A DNA stretch of 64,000 nucleotides from Pezicula radicicola (GCA_003008705.1 PDUO01000033.1:3223-67222), one strand, 5' to 3'. Positions 1 to 13,388 are shown, counted from the stretch's first letter. Notes: generated by a model from the letters alone, not told the origin. Numbers and translations are program-made.

Positions 1-2200
1 AATATTCTTTTATATCTACTTTATTTTTAATAATATTAATAATTTTAATTATATTATATAATTATATTCTATATTTATTTATTATCTTATATTATAGTCT
101 TTACTTTATATTCTATATTTCTATATATATAGTTTAGAGATTTACTCTCTTATAATAATAATATTAATATCTAAAAAGATTAATAATATTTATTTATCTA
201 GTAAGAAGAATAAAAACTTAAGGTTAGTTAATTATAATCTATCTTTAGAGCTAAATTAGAATAAGTTAGAGAGTTATAATAATAGTTTTAATAATAATAA
301 ATTTAATAATAATCTTATATTAGTTAATATTAATAGAGAATTATATTCTATTAAATAGAAATAATTATTCTTATTTAATAATTTAATATATAAAAAGTAT
401 AAGTATTATCTTAAATAAAGGTTTATTCTCTAATATAAATAATATATTAAACTTTATTAATATTATCTAAAATTATACTTCTCTTTTAATTATAGTTTAA
501 AAGTTATTATAGTATTTAGTATTAAGAGTTAATTATCTTTATTAATATCTTTAATATTATAAACTATATATATAGAGATATTATTTAATTATTATAGTTT
601 TAGTTAATTATCTAATAATATTCTATTAATATTAATTAAGGTTATATTCTATCTATACTCTATATATTATTATTTCTTTATAGTAGTAATTAAAGATAAT
701 TATAATAAATAAAAAGTTTCTTTTAATTAACTTATTTAATTTATTAAAAGTATTAATTATATAAAGAAAATTAATAACTTTACTATTAAACTAATAAAGT
801 AATATTTATTTCTTTTAATTAGTTTTAATTAGAATATCTTATTTTAACTCTCTAGTAGTATAATTTTATTATTTATTATAAAAGTAAATTATATCTTTAA
901 TAATATATTTTTAATTTTACTTTAATATAATAAAACTATTAATACTAGAGTTTTATTATTAAAAGAGAGTAAATTATTAAATAGTAATAATAAAAGTAAT
1001 TTAAATAATAATAATTCTAATCTTAGTAGTAATAATAATATATATTTAAATAAAAAAAAATAAAACTTTAATATAAAGATAAATATCCTATAAGAATCTA
1101 TAAATAAATAATACTTACTAGTATATAAAAAAGAGAATATATTTTAGAACTAGATCTTTAATAAATTCTTAAATAAAACTCTAGTTATAGTATATATATA
1201 TTAGATTATAATATATTATAAAGTTAAATAAGTTTTCTTTTATAAATAAATAAATAATAGTTTAAACTCTTATTCTTTAATATATATATTTATTATTCTA
1301 TTATAATAAAGTTTAATATTAAAAAAGATATAATACTAATATTAAAGAATAAAAATTAAAGAAAATTAATATAATATTATTTATTATTTTTAAATTTTAA
1401 AAGAAGTTATTTATTTATTATATTAATATAGTATATTATTTTTAATACTTTATTTTAATTATATAAAATTATATCTATAATCTTTAAATAGAAAATATAC
1501 TCTCTTTAATTAGAAAATTATATTCTTTATTTATTTTATATATAATATTTTTATATATTATTTAATTAAATATCTTTTATTTTATACTATAAGAGAAAAT
1601 TAAAAACTTATTAATAAAAGTTTAATATTACTCTTAATATAAGTCTTTAAAATATTAAAGAAATATTATAATATTATATTAATATTATTAATATTATATT
1701 AATTTAAAAATTATTTTAATTTTATTATCTAAATCTACTTATTATAATTTCTTATAGAGTCCTCTAGTTATCTAGTAATAGTACTATTTTAAACTTTTTA
1801 TATTATTAATAATAAGTATTATAAACTATACTTACTCTCTTCTTTAATTATTAACTCTAAGAACTCTCTTAGTTTATTTTAATTATTATTAATAATATTA
1901 TCTTATTTAATAGAGACTTAGAGTTTAATAGTATTATTAAGTTACTTCTAATATAACTCTCTAATATACTTCTAATATTTACCTCTAAATATAATCTTAA
2001 GATTATATATATTATATTTTACTTTCTCTTATCTAGTTACCTCTTTATAGACCTTCTCTCTACTAATCTACTTCTTAACCTAGCCCCTCTCCCTTCTACC
2101 CTTTTTTACTTTCTCCTCTTATATAAGTTTTATTTTAGTAAATATATCCTTAAACTTCTTATTATTACTATTATAGATACTATCTTTATTTCCATTGAAC
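1..2200. repeat. AT-rich RIP-like block
   Basis: The first 2.2 kb is extremely AT-rich, built from TA, TTA and TAAT runs with stops in every frame and no usable reading frame. Such blocks in filamentous ascomycetes are usually transposons mutated by repeat-induced point mutation. That origin is inferred; I cannot identify the parent element. GC content rises abruptly after about 2050. Confidence 0.75.
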
Positions 2201-4960
2201 TTATTCTAGCTGACTTCTAGAACTCCTATCCCTAAATAGGTACTTAATTTAATAGGTATTCTTGTGTATTCACTCTTCTCTGTATATCCTCTTCTACTTC
2301 CTTGACTCAATTTCATAAGCTTCCGACTCTCCGAGCCTTCCTTTATTGTATCTATAGACAACCATTTGTATAGCCAATATTGCAGTGGTTTAAGACGAGA
2401 GAGTATTATCAATTGCTACTACAGGCATTAGAGGAGTAATAGGCAGATAGATGGTATAGGTAAAGTATTTATATTATAATCCCTAATACTAATGAATCTT
2501 GGTGTTCCCAGGTCTTGGAGAGTTTATACTATAGAAGTGTATATAGAGTTCAGTTGGCCCGATTATAAAGATAAAGGCAACAATATAAAAGAATTTAGTG
2601 TACAGAGTAGTGAAGAGGAGGCCGGTATTAAGTAAGAAACCAGTAAGGATGGTAAAAATACCTTATAAGATAATAAAAATACCTTGATCTTATATAGTAG
2701 TAGGTGATGCTGATTTATGTTTAATCTGATGGTTTTCTTTCTCAACAATAATCTTACTTGATACTATAACGATGGTCTATAAATTTATGACTACCAAGCT
2801 ATATCTTTCCCAATAAAAATTTAGGCCTTGTTTCCTTAGCTTTTCCCTATATAAGAGACGGTTTTCCTATATTTTCTATATAAGAGGTACGATAGTGACC
2901 TGGACCGGATCGAGTACTCGACGGACTCTCCTAGGATTTAGAGGTACTTCAAGGTTATCCGTATATCACCGATACACCGTTTATAGCTGTAATCATGTAA
3001 TAAACAAGTGGTACTATTTATTAAAGGTGAACCCTGCTACTTCAAAATATTGGTCGAGACTAATACTAGCAAGAACTTTGCCCTCTTCGCCTTCTTTATC
3101 CTCTTCATCCTCTTCATCCTCAAAGACCGGCGCGTATGTCGAGTACACTGGGACTCTTCCAATCGTAAACGTAGCCACTCTCCTATCTTTGTGTATATTA
3201 AGTCAGCATTAATATACTATATACAAGTTTAGATGGAATACAGTTTCTTACTAATCCAATACAGCTGTTTAGAGTATGTATCCCATCTATCAGCCCTTAT
3301 ATTCGAAGTAGGAAGCTCTTTATCTCCCTTTTGCGTTTCCTCCTCTTCTGAATTTACGAGGTAGACGACGAGGTATTGAACAAGATTCGCGTATCCAACA
3401 ATAAGTAGTAGATTCGGATCTGCTCGTAGATGCTCTACGGAAAGCTTGACCTGGGTGAGTTGATGGATGTTAGTAATATTCATTTTGCTTGTCTTACTAA
3501 TTGTTTATAAAACCACCGTTTTTGAATAGTAATACGTCGTGAATTCTCAAAATCAAAAATCATAGCGTATACTATAATTAATACACGAGGCAACTTATCA
3601 ATTCGAAGACCCAGCTTGGTGTATATCGCTAGTGAGATAGTTACGTCATACAAGAGGCTTAAATTCTTAGCATCAATTCAAGGTTGGAGACTTGTACAGT
3701 AGGTAGAGATGCGGGGTTGTTGTGGGTTTCGGTATCCTGCAAGGGCCGTTGATAAGAACCGTAGCCTGATAGCCCATCAATACGGATGTGATTATAAATT
3801 GGGGGAATATTTGATTGCATTATCTGTTTTTGATGGCTACTTGATAGGGGGATCGACAGTTAAAATCCGCCCCCGGAAGAAGAAAACGAATCGCTGGCAC
3901 CATCCCCATTCTATGACTCCCAAAATGAAAAGACCACGGCTTTTGGCTGGGCATCATAATTTAATACTAGATCTGAGATAACGATAAGAAAGGTCGGGAA
4001 TCGGGCGCAGACGCCGACTGCGATCTGGCACAAGGGCCCTCCGAACAAAGAGTCCAATGGCTTGCATATGCTAGTACAATCAATTTCGAGATGACATCGA
4101 AAACACCAGGTTGTTAACCCAAGCAAGACGAACGTATGATTTTAAAGCACGGAGCTTAGTGGGACTAGGAGCTGCCATGCAGGGTCTTTCAAGCATCAAT
4201 ATTCTATTGCTACTAGCTGTAGGCAAGATGTGGTCTGAAAAACTCGCTGCAAGCATTTAATTGCCTTTATCGCGGAGGCGCAACTCTGTTCTATAGCCGG
4301 CCTATCGAAGCAGTTCTAAGCAAGCAGATGACGAGGTGACTATTAGAGAGAGCTTTGTTAACTGACTTCCGTGCGCGAAATATAATCCCCTTCACTTTGC
4401 TGCACAAAGTATTTCTATCGCAATGGCTTACGGAGACTCTTTATACAACCTACATGAGCACCTTATCTCACGACATCCCCTAAATGTTTCAACATCGGTA
4501 AACCAGTCCAGCTTTATCTCATTTTCGATGTCTGGTATCTGGTCGTGGGCTAATAGATGGCCATCACTAGAACAAACTCCTAGAAGCCCGCAGACACGCT
4601 CTACGCCAACTTTAGGCAAACCTTCCTTGAAGCAAGTCCCGCTACATCATCTGCCACCGCCGCAAGTTCTGGAAATACGTCACTCGGCAATGGCGTCTCC
4701 GATTCCACGTTAGATCAACTAGGGTAACGTTCACTCACTTTCTTCTTCGAGTACAGCGACTCCTACGACTACTCCAGAGAATATATTAGGGCTGGAATTA
4801 GAGCTCTGGCTAATAGAAAGGCTATATTTACAGAACTAGAAGTCAAAGTCCTGAGCATATCAAAATTCTAGAGTTACAGTCAGGTCATTTAAGTAAGCGA
4901 GAATTCGCTTATAAGACGCGTTTTTCGACGCGTCCCTCCATCTTCACTCCCTATTATAAT
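2201..4960. other. intergenic, no supported gene
   Basis: Mixed-composition DNA with only short unrelated open frames. The minus strand around 4430-4720 holds a short coding-like stretch (VERVCGLLGVCSSDGHLLA and neighbouring residues) that could be a gene relic, but I do not recognise it. No transposon end could be fixed upstream of the transposase frame that starts at 4967. Confidence 0.5.
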
Positions 4961-4966
4961 TCAAAA

Positions 4967-5630
4967 ATGTCAACCCCACGAATTCCTCTTGCTCCTATCT
5001 CTAGTAATCTCACAGATCGAGTTGAGATATCGGCATATGAAAGAGGCCGTATAGCTGGAATGAAGGCTGGCGGCGCCTCAGTCGCTACCATTGCGAGGCA
5101 CTATGATCACCCATATACCACGGTATACGACACCCTCCTACAAGACCCATATCGCAACGAAGGACTTTCAAATCTAAGAACCGGCCGGCCGAAAGCATAC
5201 TCTCCTGCGCAGGAACGAATGGTATTAAGGCACGTACGCGCGTGGCCAAAGGACACATATAATCAGGTCATTGCCGCCTGTGGGCTGACATGTAAGAAGG
5301 GAGTCGTAAAGAAGATTCCGAAGGAGCATGGCATTACCAATTGGAAAGCAAAACGCCGCCCGTTTCTTACACCAAAGAATGCAGCTAATCGACTTGCCTG
5401 GTGCCTTGCGCATAGGCATATGAGGGTCGAGGAATGGGGTATGGTGATGTGGTCAGATGAGTGTTCTGTGGAACGAGGGCGGGGTAAAAACGACGAGTGG
5501 TGCTTTCGTATACCAGCACAGAAATGGCACAAAGAGATGGTTCAAACATACAATGCGAAGAAGAATATGAAGGTTATGGTCTGGGGGTGCTTTTGGGACC
5601 ATGGGAGAACAAATCTCTATATTATGGCTA
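4967..5630 (+). mobile_element. Tc1/mariner transposase, 5' half only
   Basis: The frame starting at 4967 reads as a Tc1/mariner-type transposase for about 220 codons. It has an N-terminal helix-turn-helix region (YERGRIAGMKAGGASVATIA), a linker with NLRTGRPKAYS, a second DNA-binding region, and the first catalytic Asp in VMWSDECSVERG near residue 165. It continues to KVMVWGCFWDHGRTNLYIM, where family similarity stops. The rest of the open frame, to 5950, is merely antisense to the histidine kinase 3' exons. The second Asp and the Glu of the DDE triad, and the right end, are therefore missing, and the copy cannot be active. Unlike the AT-rich repeats here it keeps an open frame and normal base composition, so it looks comparatively young. 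Confidence 0.85.
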
Positions 5631-5635
5631 AGCCT

Positions 5636-8600
5636 CTAGATACGTCTTTCAGACCCCTCGGGAGTTTGCGGCTCTATATCCGGGGTCCAATCATTCAGAA
5701 ACTTCCGGAGCTCGCTGAAACTGACTGGTTTTGTCAGAAAAAAGTTTATGCCGCTGGAGAAAGCCTCCTGTCGAACGCTAGCAGAAGCAAGACCAGTCAA
5801 GGCGACGATCATAGCAGGTTTCTGCCCTCGCTCACTCTCCAGCTTCCTAATTCCTCGCGCGGAGTCCATCCCGTTCATGACCGGCATCGAGATGTCTACT
5901 TCTTAGTTAGGATATGGCAACATTTAGAAACAAAATTTGCTTGCCCATGAATACAATGTCATAGAGGTTTTGCGTATTTTGAAATGCCTGCAACGCTAAC
6001 AGACCATTCTCCGCCGTGTCGTACTCGTAGTTATTCTTCTTTGTAAAGGTTTCGAGAAGCTTTGCTACTATCAGTCCTGATACTAGCGATGACTGACGGG
6101 AAAGAAATTTCCAATACTCTTGATGATCTATACATACCTTCAGATTGTTGTGGTTATCCTCAACTAAGAGCAACACAGGTTTTCGCTTTGTAGCTTCGTT
6201 GGCGTATGTAGCGAGTGCTGAAGATTCATTTGCTCCGGAAGGTTTCCCTGGAGACAATCCAGCACCGATCGGGAAATATTCACCTCGTAAATGTAGTTCT
6301 ACTGGATGGAATGATGAATCCGGGGAGACCCTGAACAAACTCTGGGGAGAAGCTGGACCCGTATCCGGAGTTCCGAGAAGTGATAATTGAGGCCCGCGAT
6401 TTATAGGTGAATGTGAAGCGTTACTTAAACAAAACGCGAAGGCTTTAGCAAGCTTGTGAGGGCCGCATCTATCCAGGATAGATTAGCATTGCCGACTTCT
6501 AACAGGCTGTAGTTCCAAGGTTGCAGCTAAGACGTGGAAGGATGGCCAGCCTGGAGCCACTTACGGTTTAGAGACAAAGTGGACAAGTCCATTGTTGCTG
6601 CTTTGAGCGCTCTGCCCCGTCCTCCGAGCGTAAGCACGGTACACGGATGCATTAGAGCAAAGTATAATGATAGGAGCAGGACGATGGAGACCAGGTTTTC
6701 TTCACTTCAGGTTAGTAAAGCGACTGCCCTAAAGACTCGAGGGAAGATTCTGACTCATTTGCAATATAGATATCTGGCGGTGAAGCTTCCCATGATTCTG
6801 ATGCCGCGACTTTCATGCCAAACCAATGAGTGGCCATGCTTCTAAGCGACGCTTGGAGAGATAACGAGAGCTCCGGCTCGACTTTAAGGGTACCAGCACC
6901 TGTTCCAGAGATACCTGAGGAGACATCAAACCCCACAAGGCCTAAGGTTAGCCCGCTTGTCTTTTTCCTTACTCTCATAACGGAGCTTTCATACTTGGCG
7001 TCCAGAGCGAGAGGAAGAGGGGGAATTAGTGCTTGGTTTAATGTGAGAGATACCTTGACTTCGGTCCCAACGCCCGGCTCACTCTGAACGTCGATTGTAC
7101 CCCCGAGCGAGCGTATAATTTGCAGCACTATGCTCAGGCCTAAGCCAGTTCCGGGATTCAGAGAGTTCTCCTGTGAAAACGGTGTGAACAATTGACTGTG
7201 CAAAAACTCTTGGGATATTCCTCTACCAGAATCGCTAATAGTGATCGTGATAATGGATTTTTGGGATTGAGATTTTGTTGGCTTGATGTCGTGGGATTGA
7301 AGGGAGATCTTGACCCACCCTGCATCGGTATATTTCAGAGCATTACCAAAGAGATTCATCAAGACTCTTCTCAAAGCTCCGGATTGTGTATTGAAAGTCC
7401 AGTTTGGTCTCCAGCCAATGTCCATAATAATTGCAAGCCGCTCTTTCTTTAATGCAGGTTGATCCGGAGGCTGATCTGGAATTGTGTCTCTGTCGTTGAC
7501 CCCACTTCTCCGGAGACCTTCGGAGGGGAAACCGCTTGCTTCGTCGGCCACCCCGAGTGATGAATTACCTTGAAATTCGTGGCCTGCGTACACGGCATCG
7601 ATGACATCCTCAGTGATCACGCTAACGTCGATGTCGACGCTTAAGCCCATCTTTCTTGAGCGGGGACCTTGCTCAGACGACCCTTCGCCCTGTCTCGCAT
7701 TCCTTTTTGGCTTGGTGAAATTGTTGATCTTCGCAAAGTCAAGTACGTGCTGGATTGTGTCCAGAAGAGTTCTCCCACATCGTTCAATGGTATCAATCAT
7801 GCTGTTCTGGAACAAGTCTACCGCTGTATCCTGTAGAAACCCCACCGAGGCAAGGATACCGTGAAGAGGGGATCGGAGTTCATGACTAATGGACGAGATA
7901 AAGTCCGACTTAGCTCGATCTGCAGCTATCGTATCCAATCGAGCAACTTCAGCCATGATGCTGTTTCCGAAAGCCGCAAGATAGCTTAAGTCTTCAGTAC
8001 GTGTGAGTACCCGCGTTGATCGAGTAGTCCACGCAAAACTACCCGCAAACCATCTTTCCCGGTGAGAATCCCAGAGCGGAAATAAGACAACGCTACGAAC
8101 ACCAGGAAGCATCTGAAGAAGGGCTTTTGCTTCTGTCTGCTTAGCACTTTCTCTAGGCTTTCCTGTTCGCAAAATCTTCTCAGAAGATCTAGATTCGGCC
8201 TGCGCAACATCTCCGACAGTACGTTGGGTGTCGTTTGAGCTGGAGATGACTGGGTCACCCTCACCGAGGTTGAATACCTGTCCGCGAGGGTACTTGTGAA
8301 GAAGTCTCTGGAGAAACGCCTCCGCAACTGGAACATAGTTCTCTGAAGCCTCATCCCCTTCCAGGCTACATTTTTCTGCTGTCGAAAACCCTAGTATACC
8401 GCACATCTTTTTCTTTTCTTCGACTCTTGGCTTCTTTGGCAGTTGACTTGCGTAGCTACCGGCAGGGCGCACCCCTGATGTCTCCGCATCGCTAGTAGGA
8501 GTCCTCCGGTGCTCTTCTTCGCTGCTTGATATAATAAACTCTTGACTTCGTCCCCCTATTAACTCTGATCGACCAAGTCTGTTATGGGACTCGCCTGTGC

Positions 8601-9952
8601 GCCCTCCAAACGTACCGATACTGGCATCTAGAAAGATTGTCCCATCAACCTCAATACATTCCCGGATGATGTTGCTGGCACGCGAAAACATCTCTTTGAG
8701 GTTTTCGGATAACATGGTCTCCTGTAAGTCTGCTATAGATGTTCTTAAATTCTGGTTTGAATTGGCCGAGCGCTGATCATCTCCCGTGCTTCGTATCGGA
8801 GACGCGTCCTGCTCGAGGGCAGGCGTCGCCGAGGTGCTCGACACTGGAGTCGGAAAGGAGAGAGTTTTCTGGTTTCCCAAGTTGGATGCTGTGGAAATTT
8901 CATCACAGTCTCTCTGCGTCGCTAAAAGCGGCCGCAATTCAAGCGCGGGTTCAGCTTGAGCCATGGCTGGAGTGTCTACCGCTGGTTTGGGTTCAGGAAG
9001 AGGTGAAGGATTGTCAAGCGACTCGAACTGCCCCGCAACTTCGGGTCCCGTGGTCTTGGTGGCAGAGATATGCTCCTTGGACGTTGACTTTGGATCTAAA
9101 CCTGGTTGAGGTCTGCTATTCTTGTTGCTTTGTGCCTCTGTTCCGTCTTTCGAGCCTTGTTGTCGCCATGCCTTGTCGTTTCCGACCTCGAGCCACCATT
9201 CGCGCAGAGTGCTCCCTCCTTCCACGAAAAGTCCAAGGCCTTTAACCATCTTCTCGCTTCGTCTGTGCTCTTCCTTGACTCTGCCCATTTCCAAATGAGC
9301 CATGATGGTAATTACCATATCGCCCAAGAACCTTATTTCGACATCGCTTAGTCCGTCTCTTGGCTTATCATCCATCACACACAGGCTTCCGATGTTGAAG
9401 CCTGCTTTGGTACAAATCGGCATCGCAGCATAGAATCTCAAGGATGGACGGCTCGTAACGAAGGGCCGATCCTTAAACTTGTTATCTTGAGTGAGATCAT
9501 TGATGATCAAGGGTAATAACCTCCGTGGCTTGGACGAAGGTAGCATCTCAAGATCCTTCTCGCAAAGCCCTCGCGACCTGGGCAACGTTGTACATCCAAA
9601 CCATAATTCGTCCTGATCGTTGTGCACCGAATCAGATTGGAGAGATAATGTCTGCGTAGCTTCAGCGAGAATATACTGATTCGTCCGATCAATGAGGGAT
9701 ATCAACGCACGCCTTGTGTTCAAACGTAGAGTCGCAAGTTGAGCGAAGGCAGATAATGTTGTATCGTATGAGGATTGGGGTACATGGTCTGATGCGAAGC
9801 GCAGCGAAAATGAAGGCTGATAGTATCTAATCCAGGCGTTATCGAGTCTATTTGACCCGCTGCGGTGAGTTGATGGGGACCTACTGGTAAAGATCCCTCT
9901 CTCTGGCCATCTCGAATGGTAGCTCTGGTACACCTCCCTTGCGTTGAGGCAT
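5636..9952 (-). CDS. hybrid histidine kinase (GAF-HK-receiver)
   Basis: Model: complement of join(5636..5895, 5945..6059, 6138..6468, 6565..6699, 6755..9826, 9885..9952), 1326 aa. Order: an N-terminal RERDLYQYYQP region typical of fungal hybrid kinases, a GAF-like sensor (about residues 30-200), a long low-complexity linker, an H-box ISHELRSPLHGI with phospho-His near residue 670, an N-box GNALKYTDAG, a G-box DSGRGIS and GTGLGLSIV, then a receiver with LLLVEDNH, the acceptor Asp in FMDISMPVMNG and the Lys in LTKPVS. It should autophosphorylate and feed an HPt/response-regulator relay. The introns are placed because they restore conserved motifs (YQ|YYQP, IANE|KPG, SKP|CGPHKLAKAF, NLK|LLETF, FM|DISMP). 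One intron begins GC rather than GT. The start is uncertain: ATG 9952 or 9910 fits best. The stop codon lies at a transposon junction. Confidence 0.88.
5896..5944 (-). other. GC-AG intron in the receiver domain
   Basis: A 49-nt intron. On the minus strand the donor reads G|GCAAGC, the branch-like motif is CTAAC and the acceptor is TAG. Splicing joins FM to D-ISMPVMNG, rebuilding the receiver phosphoacceptor site exactly; the Asp codon itself is split (G + AC). Unspliced, the frame reaches a stop. Confidence 0.75.
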
Positions 9953-11896
9953 CGCCGCGTAATTGAGCAATTCAAATTGAACAACGTAATAATACCCACG
10001 ATGAAGGGCACTTTGTCTGGAAAAGTCGAGTATAGTCTTATCTCTGGAAACGAAGCCGTTTGGGATGGTTAGAATACTCGGGTATCTTGCATAAGAGGGG
10101 TTCCTTAGACAAGGCTCCAAGCTCCCGCTCGCCTAAAAACACACTGACGTCACCCATGCCAAGTCACAAAACTAGATTCTCGTGCCTTTATTTTCACATT
10201 TCAAAACTCGAACTCGCATTCCCGATCTTCATTCCTAGGGAAATGGGGCCGACTCATATCCGAGAGATTGGAAATAAGCGTGGCTTGGGACTCCATCTGG
10301 AACTTGATGTCTATATCTGAGGCAAGTCGTAAGGCATCAACGATTCCGCAAAGGCACCTCATCCTGGTTTCGGTGAGCTCTTTTGCACTACAATGGGGCA
10401 ATGGCGTAGGGCTTAGCACTTTCACCCCGCCCGGATGAAGACAAATGAGAACGACAGAGATCGTGCCGATAAGGAAGGCCCGTCTGGGGCTCATCTAGGG
10501 TCGCCCTAACATTATAGAAAAAACAATAAAGGGTGGGGCAGTGTTTAAGTACCGTAATCCCTACGTATTCCTGAGAGCATCGTATTCTTTGATATTAGGA
10601 CAGCCTTGAAAACGGCCCTGAATCTTAGGAGAGTGCCGTCAAGCACTCGATCCAGATCCGATCGCACCAGCTGGACTAGCTCACCGATGTCGAAACATTT
10701 GAGATAAGTTGTAAGTATCTGGTGGACTGCGTGAGAATCGACCGATTTGTTTCTTGAAACTAATTCACTTTCGTGGCCGGCTCCGCGATAAATGCAAGGC
10801 CACCAATATTCTTCACACCACATCATGCCAACAGATAGTGGCCGCGATAGTCCACTGATATCAACGATTTATCAAGGGACCCTGCATGACGCGCCAAAAT
10901 TTCCCCACATGGCCGCTCCCGATCCCACCAAGACTCGGTATAAGTCGTCTTGTTTAGATCAACAATCCATGCTTTCGCACGTTTTCGGCTTGTTTTCGAC
11001 GTCATCCCGAAATTGATTGTAAACCTTCAATTGGAGGACCGTGCGCACGATCCCTGAAGATTAAACCGGCCATCAGGCTCGATATCTCAGATCTAGTACT
11101 GTATTAAATCTCGATGGCCAGCTAAAGGCTATTATTATTGGGATCTAGGCTATTCTCTGAATGGCCAAACTGCGCAACTCCATACTGCGTGTCAAAATAC
11201 CTGTTTTCGAAGTAAAGTGTTCGTTTATGTGGCGTGGTGTGGTTGTAAAGATGTTTAGCGATAGCCCTTGTCATATCCTGACCCTGTGATTGGCTAGTTG
11301 GTAAGTTCGTCGGGTGTCGCTGGAAGAGGTGATGGAGCTAGAGTTGGCATGACGAGAGTAGTTCTTTCTCTGCCGCAGAAACTTGCGTCTATGGGGTATG
11401 CTCCCACGAACCGTGATAGGAGAAATGAACCTGGGATGCTGGCACTGACATTGCTTCTGCGGGGATTGGCGCTGAGAAATGGGATTTACCCAAGTCTAGA
11501 AGCTGAGCATGGCTTCGTCTTGCTCGCACCAGAATTTCCTGTTAGAGAATGATCGAATTGAATCTGGTTCTGGCCGCGGACCACGTTTGAGCCTTTACCA
11601 CCTCACCATAGTTTCCCCGTGGTCGACGACTGCACCATCGTTAGCCCTCATCGCCTTGCATCAACACATCTAGTTTTGAGCACTCTCTTGTGCACATTCA
11701 AATAATTTCCTCTTTACGTCTTAGGTCAAGATCATATTATTTCCTTACCTTGTCTAAGCATCCTCCCTCACGATTTGTATCTCGCGTCTTCCTTGTCATC
11801 TTTGATCACGGTACGGGATATAAAGTCTCAGCGCGCCTTCGGCCGTTTGTGAAACTCTGAACTTACAAGACCGATCCCAACGATCTCGCCGCCGAA
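9953..11896. other. intergenic between kinase and amine oxidase
   Basis: This holds the 5' flank of the kinase and the promoter side of the amine oxidase gene. A 97-codon minus-strand frame at 10201-10494 has a hydrophobic start (FLIGTISVVLICL) but no family resemblance I can see. I do not call it a gene. Confidence 0.5.
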
Positions 11897-13388
11897 ATGT
11901 TCGATGTTGTGGTAATCGGAGCTGGTCTCAGCGGTCTCCAAGCGGCGTATACTGCTCAACAAGCCGGTCTATCAGTGGTAGTCCTTGAGGCCAGGAACCG
12001 TGTCGGTGGTAAAACGTGGAGCGAGCTGATAGCCTCTGGTCGAGGCTACGCGGACTTTGGAGCCGCATGGATAAATGAGAATACCCAGCCGCGAATCGCG
12101 GCGTACGTGAAAAAGTTCAAGTTGGAGACAGTGAAGCAGCGCTTAGAAGGGACCGCGGTCATGCAAGTATCTAAAGAAGAGACATTCGAATATCCCTTTG
12201 GGATCACACCAGAGGTAAGCCGAATGTTGAAGACCCTGTCGAAGAGAAATGACACTAATACTCGTGGGCGAAAGTTTTCTCTAGAAGAGAAGAAAAATCT
12301 CGAGTATATTCGTGACCATATCCAAGCCGCCTCGTTGAAGTCAGGGCCTCCGTCCATCAAAGATGACAACATCTCCCTTGACCAATATGTCCGCGACCTC
12401 GGTGGACTCCTGAAGACATGCCAGATGGTGAATCTCTGGTCCCGGGTCATGCATGGTGTGGAGTCCACCGAACAGTCAGCGGCATGGTTCATTGATTATT
12501 GCCGGCGAAACAAGGGACTCTTCTCGATTCGTGCTGATGACCACACTGGTGGCAATTATCAGCGGACCCATGGAGGTCAGTCGACAGCGAACCCAGACGC
12601 AAATGATGACGCTGACAAAATATGAGTCAGGTACCCAATCGATAGCTAAAGGCATAGCCCAGTTGATCGGAAGTAGCAAGATCCATCTGTCCTCACCAGT
12701 CGCATCGATTGAGGACCAAGAAAATCGAGTTGCGGTAACCACTACGACCGGCAACACCTTCATTGCGAAGAAGTGTATCCTGTCGGTACCGAGCGCAATG
12801 TTCAAGAACTTCAACTTCTCTCCTCCTCTCCCAAAACGTTTGCAGGAGGTGACAAACTCCACCTTCCTCGGTCATTACAACAAAGCCATCGTCGTCTATG
12901 ACTGACCTTGGTGGAGAGATCTAGGTTACAATGGGTTCTTTATGAGCTACGATGGCCCTGTGTGTCTGGCCCGGGACACAAGTGTGGATGAGAAACGCTT
13001 TTTCTCCCTCACGTGTTTCGTGAATGGGAATAACGGTCGAGAATGGAGCAAAATTTATCCTCATCAACGGAGGAGAGCGGTGCTAGAGCAACTGGCGAAA
13101 ATCTACAAGCAGGACGCTGATTCCGAATTATTCAGGCCTATCGAGATTCTCGACCAAATCTGGATGCATGAAAAATATAGCCAGGGTGCTCTGGCCTCGA
13201 TCACAGCTATTGGTCATTACACCGAATATGCTGATGTCTACGGCCGACCCGTGGGCAACCTCCACTTTGTGGGGACTGAGTACTCTCCAGAGTGGAAAGG
13301 CTATATGGAAGGTGCGCTCTGCTCTGGGGAGCTAGGTGCTAAAGAGGTTGTCGATGCTCTCAATGGAGACCTGAAAGCGAAGATGTAG
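11897..13388 (+). pseudogene. monoamine oxidase-like flavoenzyme with one in-frame stop
   Basis: Model: join(11897..12575, 12631..13388), 479 codons including the stop; one 55-nt intron restores GNYQRTHGGTQSIAKG. The N-terminus VVVIGAGLSGLQAAYTA is the FAD-binding Rossmann motif, followed by LEARNRVGGKTW. The C-terminus has LHFVGTEYSPEWKGYMEGA, the FAD/substrate signature of flavin amine oxidases. Such enzymes oxidise amines to imines with release of H2O2. The frame is complete except for TGA at 12903-12905, where the family expects YDRPWW, so a CGA to TGA change is likely. Everything downstream stays in frame and conserved. It is either a very recent pseudogene, a sequencing error, or (less likely) a readthrough product. 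Confidence 0.82.

Noticed and set aside
5631..5950. Extension of the transposase frame to 5950
   Set aside because: These codons are antisense to conserved receiver-domain exons and lose transposase similarity.
9827..10011. Kinase start at Met 10011
   Set aside because: That frame reads through a 58-nt intron; splicing 9827-9884 gives RERDLYQYYQP, which fits the family.
10201..10494. 97-codon minus-strand ORF as a small secreted protein
   Set aside because: It has a hydrophobic start only, with no cleavage logic or family likeness, and may be kinase leader DNA.
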